Assembly (NCBI GenBank): GCA_944321295.1
Contig: CALUKU010000002.1
Span: 62,001-126,000, forward strand
DNA length: 64,000 nt
DNA from: an uncultured Prevotella sp.
Lineage (GTDB): Bacteria > Bacteroidota > Bacteroidia > Bacteroidales > Bacteroidaceae
Reading direction: 5' to 3'
The position numbers and the translations under genes were made by a program. The notes under the pieces were generated by a model. That model worked only from the letters and a program-made list of their open reading frames with translations, had not been told where the DNA came from and searched no databases. The stretch's first letter is position 1. Each line of letters opens with the position of its first letter. Below are positions 50,975 through 58,214 of the stretch, in pieces.

Positions 50975-51020
50975 ACGGCAAGAAAATATGCAAAAAGTTG
51001 CATATTTTCTTGCCGTTTTG
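50971..51020. terminator. 22-bp perfect hairpin between the Bax-inhibitor gene and argR
   Basis: Stem CAAAACGGCAAGAAAATATG-CA with its exact complement, loop AAAAGT. A likely terminator for the upstream minus-strand gene; its middle contains the second ARG-box-like palindrome, so it may have a double role. Confidence 0.7.
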
Positions 51021-51057
51021 AAGTAGTAAAGGAATAAGTAGGGAAGGAGTAAAATCC

Positions 51058-51777
51058 TTATTCCCTGTTGCCTCCGAATATGCGGAGCAGGTAGAGGAAG
51101 AGGTTGATGAAGTCGAGGTAGAGCGAGAGCGAGCCCATGAGGGCTATCTTCTGCGCCTCCTCGGTTACGTCGTCGGCCTCTACGAGCATCATCTTTATCT
51201 TCTGCGTGTCATACGCCGTGAGGCCCACGAAGATGAGCACGCCCACGTAGCTCAGGATGAGGCTGAAGCCGCCGCTCTTGATGAGGAACATGTTTACCAG
51301 CGTGGCGATTACCAGGCCGATGAGCGCCATGAAGAGTATGCGCCCGAGCGACGAGAGGTCGCTCTTCGTGAAATAGCCTATCAGCGACATGGCGGCGAAC
51401 GTGCCGGCCGTGATGAAGAACACCGAGGCTATCGACTGCATCGTGTAGGCCAGGAAGATGACCGACAGCGTGGCGCCGTTGAGCACCGAGTAGAGCACGA
51501 ATATCACCGTGGCCGTCGACAGCGACAGGCGGTTGATGCGCGCCGAAACGTACCACACCAAGGCCAGCTCGGCTATCAGCAGGCCCCACAACAGGGCGCG
51601 GTTGGTGACGATGGCCGTCATTATGCCCGGGCTGGTGGCCACGCCGTAGGCCGTGAAGCCCGTGATGGCCAGGGCCAGCGTCATCCATACGTACACCTTG
51701 CGCATCAACGCGGGCAGGGCCGCCGAGGCGATGTTCTCCTTCTCGCGTATGAGTTCATACAATCTGTCTTCGTTCAT
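51058..51777 (-). CDS. Bax inhibitor-1/YccA family membrane protein
   Basis: A 239-residue, seven-span inner-membrane protein. The N-terminal MRKVYVWMTLALAITGFTAY and the C-terminal VGLTAYDTQKIKMMLVEADD followed by GSLSLYLDFINLFLYLLRIF are BI-1/UPF0005 hallmarks. The family includes proton/calcium leak channels and the E. coli FtsH-associated YccA; role here unknown. A TATGTTTG promoter box is ~53 bp upstream (51830-51837). Confidence 0.93.
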   Translation of the reverse strand: MNEDRLYELIREKENIASAALPALMRKVYVWMTLALAITGFTAYGVATSPGIMTAIVTNRALLWGLLIAELALVWYVSARINRLSLSTATVIFVLYSVLNGATLSVIFLAYTMQSIASVFFITAGTFAAMSLIGYFTKSDLSSLGRILFMALIGLVIATLVNMFLIKSGGFSLILSYVGVLIFVGLTAYDTQKIKMMLVEADDVTEEAQKIALMGSLSLYLDFINLFLYLLRIFGGNRE

Positions 51778-51829
51778 AATCTTCTGATTTTGTTTTGTTT
51801 GAATTTCAGGTTAATTTTGATTTGAATTG

Positions 51830-51837
51830 CAAACATA
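51830..51837 (-). promoter_or_regulatory. -7 promoter box (TATGTTTG) of the Bax-inhibitor-like gene
   Basis: Minus-strand TAnnTTTG match, 53 bp upstream of the start. Confidence 0.45.
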
Positions 51838-51954
51838 GTGAATTTTTCCGACAAACGCCGTGCTTTTAAGGAAAATCATTGATTATTCACAATTATTCCG
51901 CCCGCCCCTCGGCGCCGCCCTCCTCGCCGCCGCCGTAACTGCCTGTCAGCCAGC

Positions 51955-52045
51955 GCGTTGCCGAAGGCCGCCTTTCACGTTACGAAAGACGGCCTTTCAC
52001 GCTGCAAAAGGCCGCCTCCGGCAGGCCCGAAAGCCGCCTGCTGTC
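51955..52045. repeat. GGCCGCCTTT palindrome cluster
   Basis: CCGAAGGCCGCCTTTCACGT, GAAAGACGGCCTTTCACGCT, AAAAGGCCGCCTCCGGCAGG and AAAGCCGCCTGC give several nested hairpins between two divergent promoters. Confidence 0.65.
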
Positions 52046-52133
52046 CGCCGAGGTAGCCTCCCGCCGGCGGCGAAAACGTGTAATTGGTACATTAATCAGT
52101 AAAACTGGTAGCCGCCCGTAGGCGTTTTGTAAG

Positions 52134-52141
52134 TAATTTTG
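52134..52141 (+). promoter_or_regulatory. -7 promoter box (TAATTTTG) of the CMD/cupin gene
   Basis: TAnnTTTG, 26 bp before the chosen ATG at 52168. An earlier ATG at 52146 is in a different frame without homology. Confidence 0.5.
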
Positions 52142-52167
52142 CGGCATGAACCAAACCACTGAACCGT

Positions 52168-53277
52168 ATGCGAAGATTATGTGTAACCCTGGCTGCCGCA
52201 GCGCTGACGGCGCTCGCCGCGCAGCCCGTTAATGCTAAAGAGAATATGGAAAACGTACTAAACGAAAAACAGCAGGCCGTCGTCGCCATATCGTGCCTCG
52301 AGGCCAAGGGCGACATCGAGCGCCTCAAGGAGGCCGTCGCCGACGGCCTCGACGCCGGACTGACCGTCAGTCAGGTGAAGGAAGCCCTCTCGCAGCTCTA
52401 CGCCTACACCGGCTTCCCACGCAGCCTTAACGCCCTGGGCGCCCTGCAGGGCGTGCTCGACGAGCGCAAGGCGCAGGGCGTTACCGACGACGAGGGCCGC
52501 GACGCCTCGCCCATGGCCCCCGGCTACGACGCCCTGAGGCAGGGCACCGAGGTGCAGACAAAGCTTAGCGGAAAGGCGTTCAACTACGCCTTCGCCCCCG
52601 CCACCGACTATTATCTCAAGGCGCACCTCTTCGGCGACATCTTCGCCCGCGACAATCTCACCCACGCCCAGCGCGAGCTGGTCACCGTCAGCGCGCTGGC
52701 CGGACTCGAGGGCTGCGCCTCCCAGCTTAAGTCGCACGTCAGCGGAGCCCGCAACATGGGGCTTACCGACGCCGAGATACGCTCCATACCCGCCGTGCTG
52801 GCCGCCAGGGTGGGCGACGTTGAGGCCTGGCGCGCCCGCAAGGCCATAGCCGAGGTCTACGGCGAAGAGTTCAATGAGGGCCGCCCCGTCAGCGACCCGG
52901 TGTTCCCCAAGGGCGAGCCTAACACGGCCTACGCCAAGTATTTCATAGGCCGTAGCTACCTGGCGCCGCTCTCTACGGGCAAGGTGCCCGTGAGCAACGT
53001 CACCTTCGAGCCGCGTTGCCGCAACAACTGGCACATCCATCACGGCGGCATACAGGTGCTCGTCTGCGTCGGCGGCACCGGCTGGTACCAGGAGTGGGGC
53101 AAGCCCGCGCGCCTGCTTAAGCCCGGCGACGTGGTTGAGATACCCGAGGGCATGAAGCACTGGCACGGCGCCACGCGCGACAGCTGGTTCCAGCACGTGA
53201 CGTTCACCGTGGCCGGCGACGGCGCTTCGAACGAATGGCTCGAGCCCGTCACCGACGAGGAGTACGACCGGCTGTAA
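52168..53277 (+). CDS. Exported carboxymuconolactone decarboxylase-like protein fused to a cupin
   Basis: A 369-residue protein with a signal peptide (LCVTLAAAALTALAAQPVNA). Two CMD/AhpD-like helical domains follow (LNEKQQAVVAISCLEAKGDI at ~30-100 and LFGDIFARDNLTHAQRELVT at ~150-225), then a cupin (~280-345) with metal ligands in NNWHIHHGGIQVLVCVGGTG and IPEGMKHWHGATRDS. The CMD core CxxC is missing in both copies (first: ISCLEAKG; second: LEGCASQLKSHV), so a classical AhpD redox role is doubtful. Export plus cupin suggests modification or binding of a small molecule in the periplasm. Confidence 0.85.
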   Translation: MRRLCVTLAAAALTALAAQPVNAKENMENVLNEKQQAVVAISCLEAKGDIERLKEAVADGLDAGLTVSQVKEALSQLYAYTGFPRSLNALGALQGVLDERKAQGVTDDEGRDASPMAPGYDALRQGTEVQTKLSGKAFNYAFAPATDYYLKAHLFGDIFARDNLTHAQRELVTVSALAGLEGCASQLKSHVSGARNMGLTDAEIRSIPAVLAARVGDVEAWRARKAIAEVYGEEFNEGRPVSDPVFPKGEPNTAYAKYFIGRSYLAPLSTGKVPVSNVTFEPRCRNNWHIHHGGIQVLVCVGGTGWYQEWGKPARLLKPGDVVEIPEGMKHWHGATRDSWFQHVTFTVAGDGASNEWLEPVTDEEYDRL

Positions 53278-53422
53278 GCCCTGACGCCGCCACGGCCGCC
53301 CCTGACGCCCGCCACGGCCCAGCATAATGGATGATTTTTAATTGCTTCCGCCGCCGGCGTATCGGGCCAATCCCGCCGTCTGTCTTGTTTATGATGAGTT
53401 CGGCATAATGGAAAGATATTCT

Positions 53423-53535
53423 TGTAGGGACATAATTCATTATGTCCGCACGTTCTGTAAAGAACGTTATTGTATATAAGACAGATTGAATACGCCTCTT
53501 CGCGGCGTGCGGACATAATGAATTATGTCCCTACG
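53423..53535. mobile_element. MITE-like GACATAAT element, copy B
   Basis: TGTAGGGACATAATTCATTA ... TAATGAATTATGTCCCTACG, with internal hairpins CGTTCTGTAAAGAACG and CGCCTCTTCGCGGCG. Lies between convergent genes. Confidence 0.8.
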
Positions 53536-53600
53536 AAAGTATGTGTTTTATGTATTTTCGGCATAAAAGTTTATACCGAACCCACGTATTTATAATAAAA

Positions 53601-53668
53601 ATGGATTAACAAACGACCGCCCCGACGGCTGCGTGATGCGCCGTCGGGGCGGTCGTTTGTTAATCCAT
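53601..53668. terminator. 29-bp perfect hairpin between convergent genes
   Basis: Arms 53601-53629 (beginning ATGGATTAACAAACGACC) and 53640-53668 are exact complements with a 10-nt loop. No long T-run, so it might be a Rho-independent-like bidirectional terminator or a protein-binding palindrome. Confidence 0.6.
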
Positions 53669-53700
53669 ATGGTATTTCCTGATTACTTTTACAATTTAAT

Positions 53701-54948
53701 TTACAGGTCGTATTCCTCAAACTCGGCTATCGTGCCGCTCACGCCGTGGTCGTTGCGGAAGTCGTCAAGCTGCTTGGCGTAGCCTGCCGATGCGCCGCGC
53801 GGCACGTAAACCTTAACCGCCGCGCCGCAGTCTTGGCTGAGAAGCCACAGCGTCGGGGCAAGTCCTTCGGGCGCTTCGGCGCAGCGCATGTATATCGTGC
53901 GCAGGTTGTCGCATCCGCTGAACGGGCATGTGACGTAGTTGCCCTTATTGTCTGTCGACACGCCTAACGACTTCACGCCGGCCGGTATCGTAATCTCGCT
54001 GAACATAGTGCAGTAAGCGAAGGCCTCGTCGCCGATCGTTTTGAGGGCTGCGGGCAGGGTCACGGCCGACAGTTTGTTGCAAGTCCTGAACGCCCTGTCG
54101 CCTATTTCCTTCACGTTGTCGGGAATGTCGGCCGCCTCAAGGTTGATGCAGTAGTTGAAGGCGTCGGCGCCGATGTTCTCGACGCTGGCCGGTATGCTGA
54201 TGTTTTTCAGGCGCGTGCAGTTCCAGAAGGCGCCGTTGCCTATGAAGTAAACGGCGTCAGGCAGCTTGATTGAGGTCATTGCGGTGCAGCTGTTGAAGGC
54301 GTCCTTGCCGATGGAGTCAACAGAGTTGGGCAGATTGACGTCCTTAAGCGCCGTGCATCCGCCGAAGGCTCCGTCGCCAATCCTTGTCGCCCCGTCGGGT
54401 ATGTCGACCGACGCGAGGCTCGTGCAGCTTGCGAACGTGTAGGCACCTACGCCTGCCAGGCCTGCCGGCAGCGTGACGTATCGCAGCCGTTCGCATCCGC
54501 TGAACACGTCGCGGCCCATCGCCGCCCCGTCAGGCAGGATTATGCCTTCGAGCGCCTTACAGCCGGTGAACATGTAGTCGCCGATGGTGTCGTTGGCCGT
54601 CACGTATTCCGTTGTGTCTACGGCGTAGTACATCTCTCCGCCCTCCACTATCCTCGCCCCGCTGAGGTCGAGCATTAAGGCCTTGCCCTGGCTGCCGGCG
54701 CGCTCGCGTATGAATATGATGTCGGTGCCGTTAAGCTCGCCGGTGATTTTTATATTGCCGGCCTTGCCGATGTCGGCCTTGCTTATGTTCTCGGACAGTG
54801 TGCCCGCGTCGTTTATGCTTATGGTTATTTCAGGGGTGAAGTCGCCGGCGTTGCCCGTTGCGTTCTCGTCGTCGTCGCTGCATGCGTTGAGGCCTGCCGC
54901 CGCGCAAACCGTGAGCAGGCAGAGCACGATTGTCTTGGATTTTTTCAT
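53701..54948 (-). CDS. BspA-like leucine-rich-repeat surface lipoprotein
   Basis: A 415-residue protein with a lipoprotein signal (IVLCLLTVCAAAGLNAC) followed directly by SDDDEN, which resembles the acidic lipoprotein export signal of Bacteroidetes and suggests surface exposure. The body is a string of LRR_5/BspA-type repeats (IGDGAFGGCTALKDVNLPNS, IGKDAFNSCTAMTSIKLPDA, IGNGAFWNCTRLKNISIPAS) at ~23-residue spacing. Adhesion or ligand binding is the usual role. ATG 54948 begins the signal peptide; the frame further upstream lies in the leader. Confidence 0.9.
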   Translation of the reverse strand: MKKSKTIVLCLLTVCAAAGLNACSDDDENATGNAGDFTPEITISINDAGTLSENISKADIGKAGNIKITGELNGTDIIFIRERAGSQGKALMLDLSGARIVEGGEMYYAVDTTEYVTANDTIGDYMFTGCKALEGIILPDGAAMGRDVFSGCERLRYVTLPAGLAGVGAYTFASCTSLASVDIPDGATRIGDGAFGGCTALKDVNLPNSVDSIGKDAFNSCTAMTSIKLPDAVYFIGNGAFWNCTRLKNISIPASVENIGADAFNYCINLEAADIPDNVKEIGDRAFRTCNKLSAVTLPAALKTIGDEAFAYCTMFSEITIPAGVKSLGVSTDNKGNYVTCPFSGCDNLRTIYMRCAEAPEGLAPTLWLLSQDCGAAVKVYVPRGASAGYAKQLDDFRNDHGVSGTIAEFEEYDL

Positions 54949-55355
54949 AAATTGTTTCAGATTTAAGAAGTTTCCCTTGAACGCCCACAAGTAGGGAAGG
55001 TTGTTTTTTATGTTGAAACTTCACGTATACGAAAAAGCGTGGGAGTTCTTTCCTTTGCTAGTCCCACACTTGGAGGCCTTCGCATTGCCCGATAAAGTTG
55101 AACGAGCAACGCAGAAACCCACGCCAAGATATGTGCACGCGCACTTACTCGGCCGTGGGTCATGACCCATGGACGGCAGGCAGGCGGATATAACACATCC
55201 TGTCGGGCATCAGCAGTTGCCATGTTCTTGACTTTATCTTTAGGAAGGTTGCGAAGTTTCCAAGTGTCAAGCACAAAGCGCAGCAAACGCCTTATTCATA
55301 TATGTCTTTGCCGCCTGGCGTCCGTAGGGCTTGCGCCTTTACGGCATTTGGCGGC
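54949..55355 (-). ncRNA. Candidate structured 5' leader of the LRR lipoprotein gene
   Basis: The promoter box at 55360-55367 implies a ~400-nt leader. Read on the minus strand it has a 10-codon ORF (MNKAFAALCA, at the GCAAAGACATAT site), a perfect 14-bp palindrome TGGGTCATGACCCA (55156-55169), and a stem-loop closed by GCGTGGG/CCCACGC with an inner GCGTTGC/GCAATGC stem. An overlapping frame of up to 92 codons (55008-55286) is open throughout. Such a long leader with nested stems suggests an attenuator or small RNA; it is not a family I can name. Confidence 0.4.
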
Positions 55356-55359
55356 TGGG

Positions 55360-55367
55360 CAAAGGTA
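55360..55367 (-). promoter_or_regulatory. -7 promoter box (TACCTTTG) of the LRR lipoprotein leader
   Basis: Minus-strand TAnnTTTG, ~410 bp upstream of the start codon; transcription would begin near 55353. Confidence 0.45.
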
Positions 55368-55463
55368 ATTTATTTTTTATATTTCCGCAAATAAAACATC
55401 GGAAATGTTGTGAAGCGGCGGTTTTATTCAGGAGTTCGGTATAAGTTTTATGTAGAAGAATAT

Positions 55464-55622
55464 GGAAACACCTGCTTGTAGGGACATAATTTTGAAGATT
55501 GCACCATTAAGACGCAATCGTGTCCTTAGCCGCGAAGAGGCGTATTCAATCGGTTTTTAAATAACAACGTTCCTTCAGAACGTGCGGACATAATAAATTA
55601 TGTCCCTACAAGCGGTGTTTCC
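55464..55622. mobile_element. MITE-like GACATAAT element, copy C (opposite orientation, one arm altered)
   Basis: GGAAACACCTGCTTGTAGGG and CCCTACAAGCGGTGTTTCC are the outer inverted ends. The left inner arm has been replaced by a ~40-bp stretch (TTTGAAGATTGCACCATTAA onward), and the internal GCGAAGAGGCG hairpin is reversed relative to copies A, B, D and E. Confidence 0.78.
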
Positions 55623-55684
55623 GTTATATCGAACCCTCGTCTTATTCAGGGGCTTTTCTTTCCGTAGACGGATGGGTTGACGCC

Positions 55685-56992
55685 TTACTTCAGGTGCGAC
55701 AACATCCATTCCATCTGTCCGCGCTCGGTGTCGTCGGACGTCCAGTGCTCGTTTATCGGGGTGATGAGCGAGTCCTTGGGGCAGGTCAGGGTGTTCCACA
55801 CGGCGTAGCTGGTGGTCGGCGGGCAGGTGTTGTCGTTGTAGCCCCACGTCATGTAGGTAGGAGCGGTGATGTGGCGGGCGAAGTTCACCACGTCATAATA
55901 GGCCAAGGTCTTGACGTGCTCGTCGGTCAGCGCGCCCTTCACTTTGTTGAGGTGGGGGTATCCGCCGGTGCGTCCGTCGCGGTAGGCGGCCATGTCGGCC
56001 AGGGCCGGGTGGTTGACTATGCACTGCGTCACGCGGCGGTCAAGGCCGGCGGCCACTATCGCCAATGCTCCGCCCTGGCTGCCGCCCTGCACTATGACGT
56101 TGCGTCCGTCCCACTCGGGCAGGCCCGTCAGCAGGTCGATGCATCGTATGAGCGACAGGTAGACGCGCTTCATGTAGTAGCGGTCGCGGCTGTCGAGGCC
56201 GTTGAGCAGGTAGCCGTTGTCGCGCCCGTTGAAGGCTCTTGATATGTCGTCGAAGGTTTCCTTGGGCAGGCGCGGGTCCAGTCCGTGTATCTCCATCTCC
56301 ATGCGTACGCATCCGTTCTCGGCGTAATACTTGTGGCGCAGGGGGTCCTTGATGGTCTTTATGCCGGCTCCGGGAGGGCAGAGCACCACGGGGCACGAGC
56401 CGCGGCGGGCGTGCTTGGGGAAGAAGAGGTAGGCGTAGACGGCCTGGCGCTGCTTGTTGAGCGTCACCTTCACCAGGTAGCAGTCAATCTTGTCGGTGCA
56501 GTATTCGTCGGCCTTCTCCATCGTGTATGCCAGCGGTTGCCGCCTCATTTCCTCTATCTCGGCGTTCCAGAAGGTCATGAAGTCGGCCGGCTCCCTGACC
56601 GACGGCTTTATCTCGTCCACCGAGAAGCCCACCTTTATGTGGTGTGAGTACTGCTTGCCGTCGACGATGGCCGACAGGTGCAGGTCGCGGAAGCCGGGCG
56701 TCTTTCTCGTGCCGATGTCTATCACGGCACGTCCGTCTTTCAGTTCGGCGGCTCCTATCTTGTCGCCCTCCATCATGTCGTCGGCTATCTCGTAGTGCAC
56801 CTGGCAGTCGCGCGGTATGCCGTACTTGTAAAACTGCACCTCGATTTTAGCCTTCTCGCCCGTGTCATACAGCCAGTCGGCATGGTCGGGCACGGTCACC
56901 CAGAGGCAGTCGGAGCGGTAGGGATAGTTCTCGGCGTGCGCCCCGGCCGTTACGGCGACGGCCATCAGCAGCGCAAGTAATAGTTTCTTCAT
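55685..56992 (-). CDS. Secreted acetylxylan esterase / cephalosporin-C deacetylase-like (AXE1, CE7-like)
   Basis: A 435-residue alpha/beta hydrolase with a signal peptide (LLLALLMAVAVTAGAHA) and an N-terminal beta-rich domain (~25-120). The hydrolase has the nucleophile elbow VIVQGGSQGGALAIVAAGLD (G-x-S-x-G), an Asp region near GRTGGYPHLNKV and a terminal His in NEHWTSDDTERG. Family members remove acetyl groups from xylan. Two AraC regulators in the same orientation directly upstream suggest regulated carbohydrate use. Promoter box TACCTTTG at 57019-57026. Confidence 0.88.
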   Translation of the reverse strand: MKKLLLALLMAVAVTAGAHAENYPYRSDCLWVTVPDHADWLYDTGEKAKIEVQFYKYGIPRDCQVHYEIADDMMEGDKIGAAELKDGRAVIDIGTRKTPGFRDLHLSAIVDGKQYSHHIKVGFSVDEIKPSVREPADFMTFWNAEIEEMRRQPLAYTMEKADEYCTDKIDCYLVKVTLNKQRQAVYAYLFFPKHARRGSCPVVLCPPGAGIKTIKDPLRHKYYAENGCVRMEMEIHGLDPRLPKETFDDISRAFNGRDNGYLLNGLDSRDRYYMKRVYLSLIRCIDLLTGLPEWDGRNVIVQGGSQGGALAIVAAGLDRRVTQCIVNHPALADMAAYRDGRTGGYPHLNKVKGALTDEHVKTLAYYDVVNFARHITAPTYMTWGYNDNTCPPTTSYAVWNTLTCPKDSLITPINEHWTSDDTERGQMEWMLSHLK

Positions 56993-57018
56993 GGCTAATG
57001 TGTTTTAGTTTGTTAAGG

Positions 57019-57026
57019 CAAAGGTA
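57019..57026 (-). promoter_or_regulatory. -7 promoter box (TACCTTTG) of the acetylxylan esterase gene
   Basis: Minus-strand TAnnTTTG, 26 bp upstream of the start. Confidence 0.5.
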
Positions 57027-57029
57027 TGA

Positions 57030-57149
57030 AAATAAATTAAAAATGAACAATTAAAAATTAAAAATTAGGCTGCGCCGTCGCACAGATTGTTCATTTTTTA
57101 ATTATTCATTGTTCATTTTTAATTATTCATTGTTCATTTTTAATTATTC
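57030..57149. repeat. AATTAAAAATGAACAATG inverted array
   Basis: AAATTAAAAATGAACAATTA units, a TGCGCCGTCGCACA hairpin, then TTCATTTTTAATTATTCATT units repeated three times up to the TGA stop of the AraC gene (minus-strand GAATGAATAATTAAAAATGA). Confidence 0.75.
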
Positions 57150-58107
57150 ATTCCCCCCTATATTCCTCGGGCGTGCAGCCTGTTGCTTTCTTGAATACGG
57201 CGGCGAAGCATACCGGTGAGGAGAAGCCGAGCGTGTCAGAAATCTCGCTAACGGCAATCTTGCCGGCCAGCAGCTGCTGCTTTGCCATCGACAGTCGGCG
57301 CAGCTGTACATATTCGCTGACGTTCTTGCCGGTCTCGTTTTTGAGCATGTCGTTAAGGTATTCGGACGACATGTCGAGGCGTTGCGCGAAGAAGGATGTC
57401 GTAGGCAGTCCCTTGGTTGCGGCCTGTCCCGACTTCAGGTAGCCGTCGATGGTGCCGTCGAGGCGTGCTATGGCGTCGGCGTTGGCCTCGTGGCGGGTGA
57501 TGAATTGGCGGTTGTAGAAGCGGCGGCAGTAGCCCAGCAGCAGGTCGATGGCGTTGCTTATGATGTCTTTGCTGTATTCGTCGACGCCCCAGCATAGCTC
57601 GTCCTGTATGCAGCCCAGGCATCGCCTGACGACCTTCTCCTCGCAGCACGATATGTGGAGCGACTCGTCCTGGCGGTACTTGAAGAAGGAGTATTCCTTC
57701 AGCCTCGCGCCGAGCGGGGTGCAGCTTACGAGGCTCGGGTGGAAGATCAGCATTTGGCCGTCGTTGGTTTCAAGGTCGATGGCCTTACGCGGGGTGACGA
57801 AGAGCAGCGTGCCGTCGGTGAAGTCGTAGGGCCGCCGGCCGTATTTCTCCGCGTCCTTGGCGTTGTGCTTGAACACCACGGCGTAGCAGTCGGTCTTCAT
57901 CCGGCTGCCGTCGCAGGGCGACGACATGTCGATGAGGCTCACCAGCGGGTGCAGCGTTTCGGCGTTGAAGGCCCTGTTACACTCGCATACGTAGTTGGTA
58001 AGCCCGTCGCAAGCCTCCCGATGGCCCCTCACGTCCTTCCCAAGTGGAGGAGTCTTATATGCTTCCGCGGCTTGTTCTTCCATACTGGATATGTGAATAT
58101 GCTTCAT
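57148..58107 (-). CDS. AraC family transcriptional regulator 1
   Basis: A 319-residue regulator: N-terminal ligand-binding-like part (FNAETLHPLVSLIDMSSPCD, IDLETNDGQMLIFHPSLVS) and a C-terminal double helix-turn-helix (SEYVQLRRLSMAKQQLLAGK, ISDTLGFSSPVCFAAVFKKA). The start is uncertain: residues ~17-33 (YKTPPLGKDVRGHREACDG) are encoded by a decayed CTCCTCCCCTTGGGGAGG repeat, so the native N-terminus may begin later or MEEQ (58083) may be used. A paralogue lies 108 bp upstream in the same orientation. Confidence 0.88.
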   Translation of the reverse strand: MKHIHISSMEEQAAEAYKTPPLGKDVRGHREACDGLTNYVCECNRAFNAETLHPLVSLIDMSSPCDGSRMKTDCYAVVFKHNAKDAEKYGRRPYDFTDGTLLFVTPRKAIDLETNDGQMLIFHPSLVSCTPLGARLKEYSFFKYRQDESLHISCCEEKVVRRCLGCIQDELCWGVDEYSKDIISNAIDLLLGYCRRFYNRQFITRHEANADAIARLDGTIDGYLKSGQAATKGLPTTSFFAQRLDMSSEYLNDMLKNETGKNVSEYVQLRRLSMAKQQLLAGKIAVSEISDTLGFSSPVCFAAVFKKATGCTPEEYRGE

Positions 58108-58193
58108 TCGATTGTCATGTCAATATTGGTGTGCCCTTTCCCGAAGTTGCCGAGGTGTTCCGTTCACCTCCCGTGGGGAGGACGTGAGTGGCT
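58024..58193. repeat. Decayed CCTCCCCAAGGGGAGG inverted pair at the 5' end of AraC gene 1
   Basis: GCCCCTCACGTCCTTCCCAA-GTGGAGGAG (58024-58052) and CACCTCCCGTGGGGAGGACG-TGAGTGGCTT (58156-58193) are inverted and share CTCACGTCC/GGACGTGAG, unlike other copies. The first lies inside the coding region. Confidence 0.65.
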
Positions 58194-58214
58194 TCCGGTT
58201 GTCGGCCTCCCGTC

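Noticed and set aside
55008..55286. A 92-codon frame in the leader of the LRR lipoprotein
   Set aside because: The frame opens with a TTG and overlaps the structured leader; the only ATG-started 5' peptide is 10 codons. I kept it as part of the leader, not as a gene.
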